From assembly GCA_019925795.1 (NCBI GenBank), contig CM034298.1, forward strand, positions 52,168,365 to 52,232,364: 64,000 nucleotides of DNA. Direction: 5' to 3'. How positions within the stretch are numbered: position 1 is the first letter of the stretch; each line of letters starts with the position of its first letter. Origin of the DNA: Dendrobium chrysotoxum (lineage: Eukaryota; Streptophyta; Magnoliopsida; Asparagales; Orchidaceae). Both the position numbers and the translations under genes were made by a program. Below, one piece after another: positions 11,041-23,400 of the stretch. Under the pieces are notes generated by a model. The model worked only from the letters and a program-made list of their open reading frames with translations, did not search any database and was not told the origin of the DNA.

Positions 11041-12379
11041 AGTTCAAATTAACCCAAACTTCAAATCCAAACTTTAATCAAAATCAATCTCAATTTTAAT
11101 CCTATCCAATCATTCACAGTCATCTATATGATTGTGAATGATTCAAATTCAAGAAATTAAATTTAAAACCTAATTCAAACCTTTAAGTTAAATCCTTTAA
11201 ACCCTCAAATGCTTTCCATGGTGTAAATACTTCCAAAGTAACCATGGGTCAAACCCAAGTCATGTTGACTAAGTCAACATACTAAAATTTGGTCAAGCCA
11301 TATCAAACCTCATTCTATGCATTCAAATCCCAATTCTACAATCTCAAGTCACTCCTAAATCAACCTAACCAACAGTTCAAATCTTTCCATATCAACCCCA
11401 TCATGCTTTGACTTGTTGACTAGTCAAACTAGTCAACAAAGCTTTTAAATGAGTGTATGTGGTCAACACTTCATTTAAATAGGAAATCCTTCGCTTTTCA
11501 CTCATGCCAAATGATTCCAATTAACCCATGAGGCCACCTAGGTGCCACCTCATCAACCCTTGATTGGTTGACCGGTCAACCTAGTCAATAAGGAGTAAAA
11601 GAGGTTCAAGTGGTCAAATAAATTCAAACTTCTTAATGCCCTTTATTCCAACTCATTCTAGCAGTCCTAATCCACTTCTGGAATGTTCTTAAACCTTTTT
11701 AAATCCATGGATTAAGCATAATTAGCCCTAGTGGTCCCAAAGCCCATATGAAGGCAATTGGAGCTTTACACATATGTGTCCTTCCCCTTGTCCTCAGCTA
11801 CTACTCCCAACCACTCTTGGGACAAATGGCATCTATCAAGGGAGTCTTCAAATCGATCAAGGCCGTCCACATTGACCTAGAGCTTTTGAATGGGGGAATA
11901 CATTAAAATTAAGCCTCATTCTATTCCTAATATTATCTCACCATCCAGAGAGCCTCCAGCCTATATTCCAGCTCCTTTGAGTTCCCCAGCGGTTCCTCTA
12001 CACTTCTCAACTCAAAACCGGTCAGGTCAAGTCCCGTCGGCGGTAGTGTTCCGGTGAACTTGGCCTTAGTTCCGTCCAGGCCTGATAACATTCGATCCAG
12101 TCATTTTTTAGACATTCGTGTCTTCAGGAAGATTAATCGTGGACAATCAACAAGCTCAAAGCATTAAAAAAATTTAAAATCGGACTGTTAGATCCTTCTA
12201 AAACTTAAACCCTAGCTCACAACACTTAGGACAATATAGCTTTTTATTAAGTGCTTTTCAAATCGTATAAATTACTCCACAACATTTCTGTTCATTAGGA
12301 GAACCTAGGGTTTCACTTAATTTTGTCCATCCATTTGAGTGAATGAGCCAAAAAACTCATTCTAGGGCTCGGTGTACGC

Positions 12380-12700
12380 AGGCCTGAACTGCATAATATT
12401 TAGGCCGTTGATCCTTTGATCAACGACGTAGATCTTGTCGTTCTACAGTCTAGTTCAATCGCACGGCTGATCCAATGGTTCCACACTTCGTCCGGCGCAA
12501 TCGCATCTATTGATTCGAAAAAGCGCTGGATTGGACGGTCGCCAGACCTGCTGCAGGGATAAGTGCCGCGGCATTTATATTCGCACCACCACAATCTTGG
12601 CAATGATTGCCAGTGGCACAATCATTGCCAATGATTGGACGCAGTTTGATGCGGCCAATCAGATGCCACCACGTGGTATCCGCGTCGCCGATTAGGGTTT
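12380..12700. other. GC-rich block in copy A
   Basis: An island of normal GC content in an AT-rich element, including inverted stretches such as TTGATCCTTTGATCAA and repeats of CAATCATTGCCA (TTGGCAATGATTGCC, ATTGCCAATGATTGG). The minus-strand copy D carries the equivalent block at 59210-59570, with similar CAATGATTGGAATGATTG. Reading frames in it (12400-12695) have no recognisable domain. It may be the promoter/5' leader of the element transcript (inference). Confidence 0.6.
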
Positions 12701-14820
12701 AATTAAATTTAATTAGTTTTTAAATCTTTTTTTTAATTAGAAAATTTCAAAAAATCATTAAAATTAAGTATTAATTTAAAATTTTCATATAATATATCAA
12801 ACTACTTGGATTTTTAGGTTCTTTATTTTAAAATTAAAATTGAGTTAAAATAATTAACATAATTTAATTAATTTTAAACTTTTAATATTTGATATTTTTA
12901 ATTAATGTTTAATTAAAAATAATCTAAATATCTTTAAAATGTCTTAAAATCTATTTTAAATGTCTTCCTGATTTTTGGGTAGCATCTTGAAGCTATTTTA
13001 CTATTATTTGAAATTATTTTGAATATTGGTTAATTTAAACTATTTTAAATATATTTATTTATTAAAATTTTTAAAATATTATTAATAATTCAAATTTAAT
13101 CAAATTAAATTCAATATTTTACATCAAATTATTAAGAATTTAATGTGCTTTAATTTAAAATTAAAAATATGTTTAAAATATTTAATCTATTTTAAATATT
13201 TCAATTATTTGATTACTTAATTATTTAAATACTATTCAATTAAATATTAGCTTAAATAATTTAAAACAAAATTCAAAGTTTATTTTAAAATATTTTGAAA
13301 AATTAGAGAATTATTTAAATATATTTTAATTTAAAATTAAATTTAATTTAAGATATTTTGAAATACTTTCAAACAATTCATATCATTCAAACACTTTGAT
13401 ATTTAATTAATATTTAATTAGATTTTGGCTTAAATATTATTAAAAAAAATCAGATTTTTTTTAAAAATATTTTCAAATTATTAATACATTTTTAAAATTC
13501 TTTTGAAATTATTAATTTGATAATATCTCAACCTTTTCTAAAATTAAAAAATATTGATCTATTTTAAATATAAAATTAATTTTAAAATTATATACTTTAA
13601 ATCTTTTAGAGTTTTGAGTTGAACCTTGAAATTTTAAACATAGGCCTAACTTGAATGAATTGAATTGTTGGGGAGGTGATTAGTGAACAATCATGTTTTG
13701 ATTGTTCACTAATCTAATTATTTATTGTTTATACTACTATTAATCTTTGCATGTGTGGGTTAAACACACCCATTTAGCTTAGGATTCTCTAAGTGTTAGG
13801 ATTTGATTGTGTGATTCATACATTGATTTAAACCTACATAACCTAGTGACATCATTAAGGACAATAGTTAAGGATATTTTTATAGAAAAATTTAAGAAAA
13901 TTCTAATAATTAGGATACACTTTCTATTGCCTTGAAACTTTGAACACTTGAACTTAGTGACATGTACAGCCTCTAGGAAAACTTTTTCTGATTTTAGAAA
14001 TAATTAAAATAAATAAATAATTAATTCATTAATTAAGCCTTAAAAACTTCTAAAAATTCTAATAAATCAAAATTAAATTCACAAATTACACATAATACCT
14101 CTAACTGACCAGAATTAAACCCTTAATCAACCAAAAATAAAAGCCCTTTCATTCGACTTTAAAATCAAGCTTAATTTAATCTTAATTAAAATTTAATATT
14201 TAAATAATTTAATTAATTAAAAATAATTAAAAACTTTAAAAATTTTCCAAACACTTGGGAATCTCTCCTTTGGTTATTCCTAACCTTTGGAGTTGATTTC
14301 AAAGAGTTGGGAGTTTATTTGGAGCAAAATCAATAAAAGGCCCTTAATTAAACTAATTAAATAATTTAAATAAATTATTAAACTTTGAAAAATTATAATT
14401 AATTTCAAAAAATTCCAAATCGATCAAACTCAAAGGCATTTAACTCATATAAAAATTTAATATTTATCAAAAATATCAAACTTGTAGAAATCATTCAAAT
14501 TTGAAAAAGTCAACTTTTGGTCAAACTTCAATTCAAATTCAAGTCAAAACTTCGAACCTTCATAATAAAATATAGAAAAATTCAAATCAAGCATACTTAC
14601 AGTCTAACTGATCATCTTAAGGTCTAATATTTTATAAAAATATTAACTTTCTAGAAAACATTCTTAATCAAAAAGTTACATTTTGACTCCTTAATTAAAT
14701 CATTAAAATAATTCAAAAATTCCAAAATATAATAATTAATTCTAAATTTCAAAAAATATTAAATCAATGTTTAAGTTACCCAACCAACCCCTTAATACAT
14801 AACAACCACTCTAAAGATAA
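12700..14820. repeat. AT-rich block of copy A
   Basis: About 2.1 kb dominated by TTTAATTAA and AAATTTAAT motifs, without coding potential. Its 3' part (14090-14650) aligns with the minus-strand copy C (63240-64000), for example the stretch around CTAACTGATCA and TAATATTTTATAAAAATATTA. Here it is an integral part of the element, not a later insertion. Confidence 0.6.
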
Positions 14821-14826
14821 ATTTTT

Positions 14827-15083
14827 TAGGCTGGACTACTTCGGGCTGCAGGGTTACGTGTTCTAAGGAGGCTTTGTTCCTCGAGCTTGGTGGCACAACG
14901 CCACGAATAGATTCAATAGAGTGTTAAAAATTTAAAATTAATTGATTATTAATGATATAACCAAAGTTAAAAATTCTTAATCAAATTATATCAATCAAGT
15001 TTATGGGTTGGACTACTCCGGGCTGCGGGCTACGTGTCATAAGGAGGTTTTGTTCCTCGAGCCTGGTGGCACAACGCCACGAA
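14827..15083. repeat. Direct duplication with GTGGC-acaac-GCCAC hairpin
   Basis: Two ~79-bp copies (14827-14907 and 15005-15083) sharing TGGACTACTYCGGGCTGC, ACGTGT, TTTGTTCCTCGAGC and the short perfect stem-loop GTGGC-acaac-GCCAC (14890-14904 and 15066-15080). Confidence 0.85.
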
Positions 15084-17398
15084 CTGATTGATAGTAAACT
15101 TAAATAAAATTCAAATCTTAAAATCAATAATAAATTAAGTTTAATTAAAATTCAATAACCCTTCAATCTTAAATTAAATCAAATCACTTAACTATACCGG
15201 TTACCACTAGGTAACCCAGGCCTACGAAGCTATTAAATTAACCCCAAAAAAGGTGAAATAAACTTCACGGCCTCGGTGAGCAACAAATGTGATATCCAAC
15301 AAATAATTAAAATCAATCTTAAAATCAGTTTCAAATCATAAGATTTAAACTCTAATTAAAATATTCCTTAAGCCTTTCAACCAAATAAAATATCAGATAA
15401 CTTTAATTAAATATCCTATATAGGACATATCCAAGCCATACAGCCTACCCCACACACTTTAGATGGTTTGCTAGGACAACCAACTCTAGTATTAGGTTAG
15501 ACCGGTGTTTACTTTTCTGCTACTTACGTGTGCCAAATTTTTCATTGTTTTTATTACATATTGGTTGTTAGATTTAAGCAGATTGATTGATTATTTATTT
15601 AAGTTCATGCAATCTATGTTTTGATTTGATTGTGCATTAGATTTACCCCTAGGATAAGAGCAATTTATACTAACTCAATCTTATGCGGGTGACCATGCTC
15701 GTATAGGGCATTGAAATTAAAGGGGGCATAAATTAAAAAAATAATATATGTTTAACACAGGTGCTCTAGACTGCTTAAGTCTCCCTTTAAAGTGAAAAGA
15801 GCATGGCCAACTGTGGTTATGATTTGAGCATTTTAAATTTAATTAATATAACTGCTTGAGATTGATTATAACTGCTTAGGATGTTTAATTACTTACTTGT
15901 TGATTTATTAGGATAACCATGCAGGTTGTTGAGTCTAGATTTTAAATTTTCAGTCAATATAATTTGATTATATTTGAGTTGTAATTATAAAGTGATATTT
16001 GAGATGGGATGTTAAACATCTAATTTAGAATGTAAAGAGGAAGGGACATCCCTTAGGGGAGAGTCCCTCTCCATTTAGATTTCCAAATTTAGATGATCTT
16101 AAAATATCCAAAGAGAAAAGATAACACCCTTTTTCAAGGGGAAGTTTCTTTTCATTTGGATATTCGGACCCGATGATCCAAGGAATTCACAGAAGGATGA
16201 AGAAGTGAAGAACGAGGAGAAGACTCATTCTCAAAATCACTTGTGTCTTAGTAATAGAATCCGGGTTATATTCAGCGGTACCGGGCCACTTTACTTTTCC
16301 TACAGACCCCAGGTTATATAATTAAAAGGCACTTGCCTATGGACTTTCAGTTTGAGTATTAAATTTAATTGATTTAATTATTTGATTAATTATTTGATAT
16401 TGATTGTGATATTAAGATTGCATGCTTTTAGTAAATTTTTGACGCTTTTGCGTGTCGATCTTTATTTTAGCCTGGAACCCGATCGGAGACTCGTGAGGGT
16501 ACGAATATAACTTTTTCTACTTAAACAAAATTAAAATATTTAAGCTCACATAAAACTCTAAGGCTTTAAGAAGTTAGCCTGGGATCACTGGGAGTTCTCA
16601 TATGCATAATTATTGTATTTTCTTTTTGTTTGTTAGACACCTCCCTACCTGTGGGTTCTGGCAGACCACCTGGCCTATGAGGGTATAGATCTGTCAAGGG
16701 GAGTCTATACACTTTAAGATAAAAATTATTTTTAAGCCTGATTTTAAAACTTCTTCATTCGAATTCAAGCATTTAATCGAGTCAACTAGCATGCATCGCA
16801 TTAGTAACAAATTAAATTGAGTCTAAAACTTAATGCATTTTATTTCAAGTTTCATATCACCGAACATATGCTAAGGGGTCAATTAGGATCTGCTCTAGAT
16901 GTCAACCCTAATTCCTTAAACCTATCTTAAACAACGTCCCTAACCACTCTCACATAAAAGACCAGACTCATAGTTTAAAGTGTTTAGGTGGTTTAGTTGG
17001 CTCCCCAGTTCAGGCCGGGGTAAGTCCAGACCTTGCATTACATTAGCTAGGTTCTGGGTCATTGATTTTCAATACCCAGTTTAGACTTTGGTTCTGAGGC
17101 AAATTTTTGATCTTCAGTCATCAACCTCTGGGAATTGAATCTCAACTTTCTAATAAAATTGGTAACTCAAACGTTAAATCTCTTTCCATCAAATTCAAGC
17201 CCAACACTTAGGATAGCCTGAGGTGCTTCTAAAGTGATTCAGAATCCCAAGCACCTCCTACCCTTCTTCCTTTGACCTCCAGAAAGAACTGCTTAACTTT
17301 AAACCAATCCATGTTAAATTTTCAACCTTTACCTCCCTTGATATCCAACTTTGAATTCCAAAATAAAATTTCATACCGTTATTTTAATCGAGAGTATT

Positions 17399-17455
17399 CG
17401 TAGGAAACTCCGGTTCCCCTACGATGTAATTAACTACGAGGGCTTGCGCTCGTAG
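17399..17455 (+). other. Two-hairpin module, copy A
   Basis: Hairpin 1 stem CGTAGG/CCTACG (17399-17404 with 17418-17423). A 10-nt linker ATGTAATTAA follows. Hairpin 2 stem CTACGAG/CTCGTAG with loop GGCTTGCG (17434-17455). It lies 445 nt before the element's 3' end. Copies B, C and E carry the same layout with different, mostly still pairing, stems. Confidence 0.8.
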
Positions 17456-17900
17456 GAGATTTAAAAACCCTGATCGAATTTTTCAAAAATCAACCTTTTC
17501 TAAAAGTTCAATTAATTATCTTTGAAAAAATTAAGCCCGACGATCGTTATCGTCATTTTCAGGCGATCGATAGTGATTGATATTTTCTTTCTTCGGAGAG
17601 TTATATCAATTGCTATTATAATTATGATTATGAAATTAATGATTCTTTTACCTAAATTATTATAGTTAAATACATGATTGAATAATTATTTTGACCCTTC
17701 GGAGTTATATGTAGTTCTTTCTCAAATTTGATTACGATAGTCAGGATGAACTCAAATTTTAAAATCTAAACCTATCAGGGAATGATATCTTTTCCTCTCG
17801 AGGAAATATATCATTCATGATGACATGTTTGACTTCAAAATTAAACTTTCTCAAAGAAAATTAAATCTTTTTTAAATTATACACTTTTTTTAATCAAACA

Positions 17901-17958
17901 CACTCTCACAGTGGTCAGGAAGAACTCAGGCTATGGTCGAGAAGAACTCATGTGGTTG
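17901..17958 (-). repeat. Family-1 LTR copy 2, middle segment
   Basis: 58 bp between insertions A and B, with the GGTCAGGAAGAACTCAGG-type units that characterise the tandem block of this LTR copy (compare 21626-21790). It begins with the CACTC duplication of A and ends with GGTTG, the left target site of B. Confidence 0.8.
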
Positions 17959-20900
17959 TGTTGACCCATTTTTGTATGAGATCATCAAGATATATCCAGA
18001 CTCTTGCTTATTGATCTAATGGTTGATAATCATCTAGTTGTCAATTATCTAAAGCTTAATCAAATTTCAATCCACACTTTAATTCAATCTTCAATCCAGA
18101 CCTCAATCTAGACTTTAATAAAACCTCAATTTAGCTTTTAATCAAACTTCAATCAAGCCTCAACCATATCCAATCATCCACTTGATTAGGATTGAAGTGG
18201 ATAAATGAAACTCTTTCAATCAAATCCAAAACTGCATTAAAATCCAAATTTTCAAACCAGAATCCAAGGTTAAAGACTGATGTCCTGAAACCCTTTTGGA
18301 GTGATTTTTCAATCACTTCAAAACATAGTTAAATAACCCCCAATTCATGATCTATCAATTACATATTGATTAGGAATCTCTCTATGGTCAAACCTCTAGA
18401 TTTGAGTCCAATTTGAAGCCTCTAACCCTAGAAACTCAATTGAAATCCAAAGGCTGCAAAACCTTTAAATATTTGCAGCCTATGCTACTGGACCTTCCAC
18501 CTCATAGAATTTGATCTTGGGTCCCTTCCCAAAACCCTTGACCATGTCTATAAACCTTGTTATGATATTTTGAGCACAAAATTGCTCTTGCTCTTTGGTG
18601 GACTCAGGTTGACCCACAATTGACCAGAACTCTAAATGACCAAAATGCCCTTTAATAGAAAAATTAAAATTTTCTCTAAACCTCAACATAGCCCAGTCAA
18701 ATCAAATCTTGAAACCTTCTCTAATGCATCCTAAACATCATTAAATGTATATTGGACTCAAATTCAAGCCTTGATCATGCATGGTTGACTATGTCAACCC
18801 ACTTTGACCAAATTGCCCCTTATGGGTCCAAATGATCATTTCAATCCAAATGATCACATCATTGCATGAGACCATCTCCATTACGTCCAAAATATAATTT
18901 TGGTCGTGTTGGAACCAAATCTAACTCTTGGTTTGACCTAGTTGACCAGGTCAACTATGGTTGACTAAATTAACCTTAACTTATGACCCTTGGGTTCAGT
19001 GCACTGCCTCGCCCAATACACTGATACCCATGGCCTCAACTATGTTCAAAACACTTTACTAGGAGTTCTATACATTAAATCAATCATCAATTACTCCTCA
19101 GCTAGTATTGACCCAATCTAACTTAGTTGAGTTAGTTCAAACTAGCTCAATTGATCATTAGCTCCATCTAACCCTGATCAAGCTTTTAAATAATACCTGA
19201 TCTTCATTAGACTCATTTGAACTTTTTTCCTAGTGAAATAGATATGACTGGTCACCTTGACCCAATCAACAACTGACTTGGTTAATTGGCCCCATGTCTG
19301 GTCAAACCAAGTCAACACATGGGTCAATTGGTGTTTCCTTTTCACCTACTTGTGTGTCAGTTTTTTTGTGGTTTTTACTGTATACTAGTTATAATGATTT
19401 GATTGATCTAATGCTACATCATGTGTTAATTTATTTATGCAATCTGTGAATTGATGTGATGAGAGTTAGATTACTCATAGGTTAGGAATAATTTGGATGC
19501 TCAGATGATGCGCTCATGCAGGGCTATGAATCAAGGGGTTAAAATTCAAATTTAAATTGACAAATTTTCTGCATGCGCTAAAAAATGCTAATCCCTCTTT
19601 AAATTAAAAGAGCATGGCCAAATAGGATTGTAATTTTAATTTGAGCAATTTAATGACATAACTACTTGGAATGTATTTTAATTATAATTGCTTGGGATAA
19701 CCTTGTAGATTGTTTTAGAGTCTAGTTTTTTTTAAAAAAATTTACATGTAATTTAATCGAGTTGTACTGTGAAAGATAATTTTGAGATTGGATGTCAATC
19801 ATCCAACTTGAAATTCAAAGATAAGGGAATATTCTTTAGGGGAGAGTTCCTCTTTATTTAGAGTTTCAAGCTAGGATAATTTTGAATCCAAAGAGGAAAG
19901 AAACACCCCTTCGGGGAGGAGTTATTTCCATTTGGATACCTGGACCTGAGAGAAGACATAGAGAGCATTCCATTCTTAAAGTCACTTGCATCATTTCTAA
20001 GATTAGAATCCAGATTATTGTCAATGGTACCTAACACTTTTAATTTTTGCGGACTCTGGGTTGTAGCTAAGTGACACTTGCTATAGGTACATTAAATTTA
20101 TTTAATTATTTATTGAATATTTACATTGATTGCGCTTTAGAAATTGCCTATTTTTCTAAGTTTCTTATCTTGCATGCCACTTTTTGATTTAGCCTAAAAA
20201 TGCACAGAGGCTCGTAAGGATATGCTTAAAAACTTTTTCTACTCAAATCAAATAAAATTTTTAGGCTCACATAAAAATTCTAACGATTTGAGAAGTCAGC
20301 TCGGGATCACCGAGAGTTCGCATGCATTCATATTAAAAATTTTTCTATCTTGTTAAGCACCTCCCTGCTTGCGAGTTCTGGCAGACCATCTGATCTATTA
20401 TGATACAGTTCTGTCAAGGGGATATTGTATAATTTCTAGGGAAAAATATATTTTTTAAGCTTAATTTTAAAACTATTTCATATTAGTTTTATACATTCAA
20501 AGGTCAATTAGCATGTATTACATTAGAAATAAATTAAAGAGTAAATAAAATTTTAATTTTATTTTAAGCATCAATCGCCCTACATGTGTTAAGGGGCCAA
20601 TTAGGATCTTCTCTAGACGTTGGCCCTAATTCCATAAAACTTAAACAATATCCTACCAATCTTTCATAAAAGATCAGACACATATTTTATAGAGCCTAGG
20701 TGATTAGCTGGCTCCCCAATTCGGGCTGGAATAAGTCTAGATTTGCAATGTAATAGTTAAGTTCAGGCTATTATTATTTAGTGCCCAATTTAGACTTAGG
20801 ATCTGGGACGGACTCAAAATCATAAGACCCCAACTTCGAGAATATAGTCCCAACTTTATAATAAATTAATAACATAAATCAAAATTTCTCTTCAAATCAA

Positions 20901-21625
20901 AATTTAAAGCTAAACACATAGGATAGAGTAAGACATTTCTGAATCATTTCAGAATCCCAAAATGCCTCCTAGTTCTCCTCATTCGGCCTTTAGAAATAAG
21001 TGCTCAAATTTGACCCAATCATAATTATAATTTTAGCCTCACTCCTTTGATATCACTCCTTGAGAATTCACAAATAAAATTTTTATAATTATTTTAATCA
21101 AGAGTTTTCATAGGAAACTCAAGTTTTCTATGATGTAATTAACTATGAGGACTTGTGCTCGTAGGAGATTTAAAGACTCTAGATCAATTTCTTAATATCA
21201 ATTAATTCTCTTTGGAAAAATCAAAGTCAATGATGATCATTATCATCATATTTAGATGATCAATAATAAACGATACTTTCTTTCCTCATGAAGAAATATC
21301 TTTTATTATCATGACTTTGAATAAGAAATTAATGGTACTTCGTATAGACTATCATAGCCAAATACCTGATTGAATGTCATTTTGACCCTTTGGGATCATA
21401 TGTAGTTTTTCCTTGAATTTGACTATCGTAATTATGATGAAATTTATAGTTTTGTTATCTGAATTCATTACAGAATGATATTCTCGCCTCTCGAGGTGAT
21501 ATATCTTTCATAAGGACGTGTTTGATTTCAAAATTGGAAACTCTAAAAATTAAAATTTTTTTAAAGATATTTAATTCAAAATTTGCTTTACATCTTTCCA
21601 AAGCAAAGCTTTTTTTCAACCAACA
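17959..21625 (+). mobile_element. Long LTR-like element, copy B (3.7 kb, internally deleted)
   Basis: Starts TGTTGACCCA, ends CAACCAACA; flanks GGTTG (17954-17958) and GGTGG (21626-21630) are a target duplication with one mismatch. It aligns with copy A at both ends (17959-19330 with 10369-11880; 19330-21625 with 15495-17900). The shared landmarks are AAAGAGCATGGCCAA (19600), TTAGGGGAGAGTYCCTCT (19840), GTTCTGGCAGACCA (20370) and GTAATTAACTA (21136). The GC-rich, AT-rich and duplicated blocks of A are absent; because C and D keep them in continuity, B is the deleted form. Confidence 0.75.
21109..21164 (+). other. Two-hairpin module, copy B
   Basis: Stem 1 CATAG/CTATG (21109-21113, 21128-21132), linker ATGTAATTAA, stem 2 CTATGAG/CTCGTAG (one T-G wobble) with loop GACTTGTG (21143-21164). 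Both stems differ from copy A yet still pair. Confidence 0.75.
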
Positions 21626-22185
21626 GGTGGTCATGAAGAACTCCGGTGGTTGTCAGGAAGAACTCTAGCGGTGGCTGGGAAGAGCTTCAGTGTTGGTTGG
21701 AAAGAGCTCTGATAGTGGTTGGGAAGAACTCTAGCGGTAGTTGGGAAGAACTCCGGTAGTGGTCGGGAAGAACTCCAGCGGTGGTCTGCGATAAGAAAAC
21801 TCCTAAATCCTTCCCTTATTTTCACTTCTTTTTTCCTCCTCTGTTAAGTGAAGAATGAGGGGCCTATTTAATCTTTTTTTAGAGTGGCATGACTTGTAAA
21901 TAGTAAGAAGATCAAGGGCAAGATGGGAGTGTTCAATCAAACGACTCATAGTGATTCCTTTGATTATAAAGTATTTACCAAGTATTTGAGCGTCTTAACA
22001 ATGTCAAAATTTGGCGATCTTGGGCTCGTTGGATTTTTCTCATCGAGCTGCTCAATTAGATTATAAGCATGCCAAATTTGGAAGTCATTTGATTATTTAA
22101 TTGATTCTCTGAGCCATCCAAATACGCTTTGGTCCCTTGATCTGGGCTCATTTGGGCTGAATTTTGTTTCGTCGGGTTCGTCTCT
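21626..22185 (-). repeat. Family-1 LTR copy 2, right segment
   Basis: Begins with about seven 24-bp units of GGTCGGGAAGAACTCCAGCGGT type (21626-21790), then follows copies 1 and 3 through the AATGAGGG and TTAGAGTGGCATG region and GATCTTGGGCTCGTTGGAT (22016-22035). Similarity stops near 22185, so roughly the last 130 bp of the LTR are missing. Confidence 0.8.
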
Positions 22186-23020
22186 TCATCAATATGAAAC
22201 TAGGTATTAATGTAGATGGTCCACCATTAATAGGCCATGATATTGTAGGTATTAATAGGATATGACAATCATGGTTTGACTGCAATCATAACTTGTTAGT
22301 GCACACTCTACCCTATATTTTGTCTACCATCAGAACAATGACCCAAACATCACATTTACTTTTAAAATGAGGGCAAGCCCAAGCACAAACATGTATTCCC
22401 CTTAGATGGCATAGATGAACTTATAATAAGAAGCCATATATTAGATTACCAGTGATCACATTATTTAGGCATATTTCATACCTATTTTTCATTATGTGTT
22501 CATTTCTCATTTTCGATACTTCTGATTTAGAGAAGCACCTGAAGTAATTATCTTTGTTGGATGGCTTTGGCACATTATCCCAAAATTTGATTGGAGTTGT
22601 AGCTCTAATATATTTTTTTACAGAGGTTAAAAATGCTACCAAGCCAAGACATGGTAGGATAGCTACATCTATTATAGATTTGGTGTTGGGAGAGATTTCA
22701 TGCTGATTGGCCAACGCTCTGTGTCCCAAATCCAAAGATCTTGACAGAAAGAGTTAGGGCATAGGTACAAGAAGTTATTTTTGTAGATATGTCCACTTAT
22801 TTTTTTTCTTGCTTTAAACTGCTAGTATTTCAATTCTACAAATTTTTATAGGTGAAGTAAACATCATGTGCATGAACAATTAGCCATATATGTCTATGTG
22901 TATAGGGATGAGCTTAATGGATCATACAAAGCAAAGAAAGTGAGAGTATTCAATTATAAGACAATAAATTTGTGTCATTTATATGAGTTTTAATATTTTA
23001 TTTGGCCATGTGATATAGGA
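22186..23020. other. Unassigned repeat-like stretch
   Basis: No gene recognised. A minus-strand frame of 104 codons (22421-22735) has no motif I know. Position suggests it could be an upstream remnant of the plant-mobile-domain relic that follows, but I cannot show it. Confidence 0.4.
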
Positions 23021-23024
23021 TCCA

Positions 23025-23400
23025 TATTGACATCAAATATGACTATGAGTGGCAGAGCTATACACTTCAAGATAGGATATTTGGGAGGCTTGAGTCTGTC
23101 TTATTATTAGTAATGCGTTGAGTGGCACTTGCTTGACTTGTAGCTTATCAATTTAGTATACCATCATATATTTCTATGGAGCCTATAGAGCAAGGTTTGT
23201 ATCAAGTGGATGGTTGGGGGAAGGACGATGTTGATTGGGCAAACTATTATAGACAATATGTTAATATTCAAAATAATAGATAAGCATTTATTGCTAGGCA
23301 CGATAATGAAGGAATTGATTGAGATAACACTCTAGCACACTATATGGGATGGTATGGATTATATGCTACCTTGTTCTTACTCTCAACCCTATACAAACCT
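23025..23400 (+). pseudogene. Plant mobile domain (PMD/MAIN-like) relic
   Basis: Conceptual translation in shifting frames gives YDYEWQSYTLQDRIFGRLES, then CVEWHLLDL-stop-LINLVYHHI, then DDVDWANYYRQYVNIQNNR and HYMGWYGLYA. This order (VEWH followed by a conserved proline/glutamine stretch, then W-x-x-Y near a YMxWY motif) is that of the plant mobile domain of MAIN-like proteins and related transposons. Several stops and frame changes show it is dead. Assignment is by motif order only. Confidence 0.5.

Larger units (their letters stand above)
10369..17900 (+). mobile_element. Very long non-coding LTR-like element, copy A (7.5 kb)
   Basis: Starts TGTTGATGTC, ends TTAATCAAACA, and is flanked by the perfect 5-bp duplication CACTC (10364-10368 and 17901-17905), which is LTR-retroelement insertion behaviour. 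It holds no long reading frame. Order: CCTAGGATC-rich tandem block; GTTGAC-rich region with TTGACTAGTCAAC-type palindromes (about 11260-11600); GC-rich block (12380-12700); AT-rich block (12700-14800); duplicated GC segment (14827-15083); conserved blocks shared with B and C; two-hairpin module (17399-17455). There is no second terminal copy inside it, so it behaves like one giant solo LTR or a LARD-type derivative. The lineage is unknown to me. Confidence 0.75.

Noticed and set aside
17901..17958. A and B as the two LTRs of one element with a tiny interior
   Set aside because: The 58 bp between them are host LTR repeat units without PBS or PPT, and each copy has its own target duplication.
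22421..22735. 104-codon minus-strand frame
   Set aside because: No recognised motif, in an eroded repeat region; not enough support for a gene.
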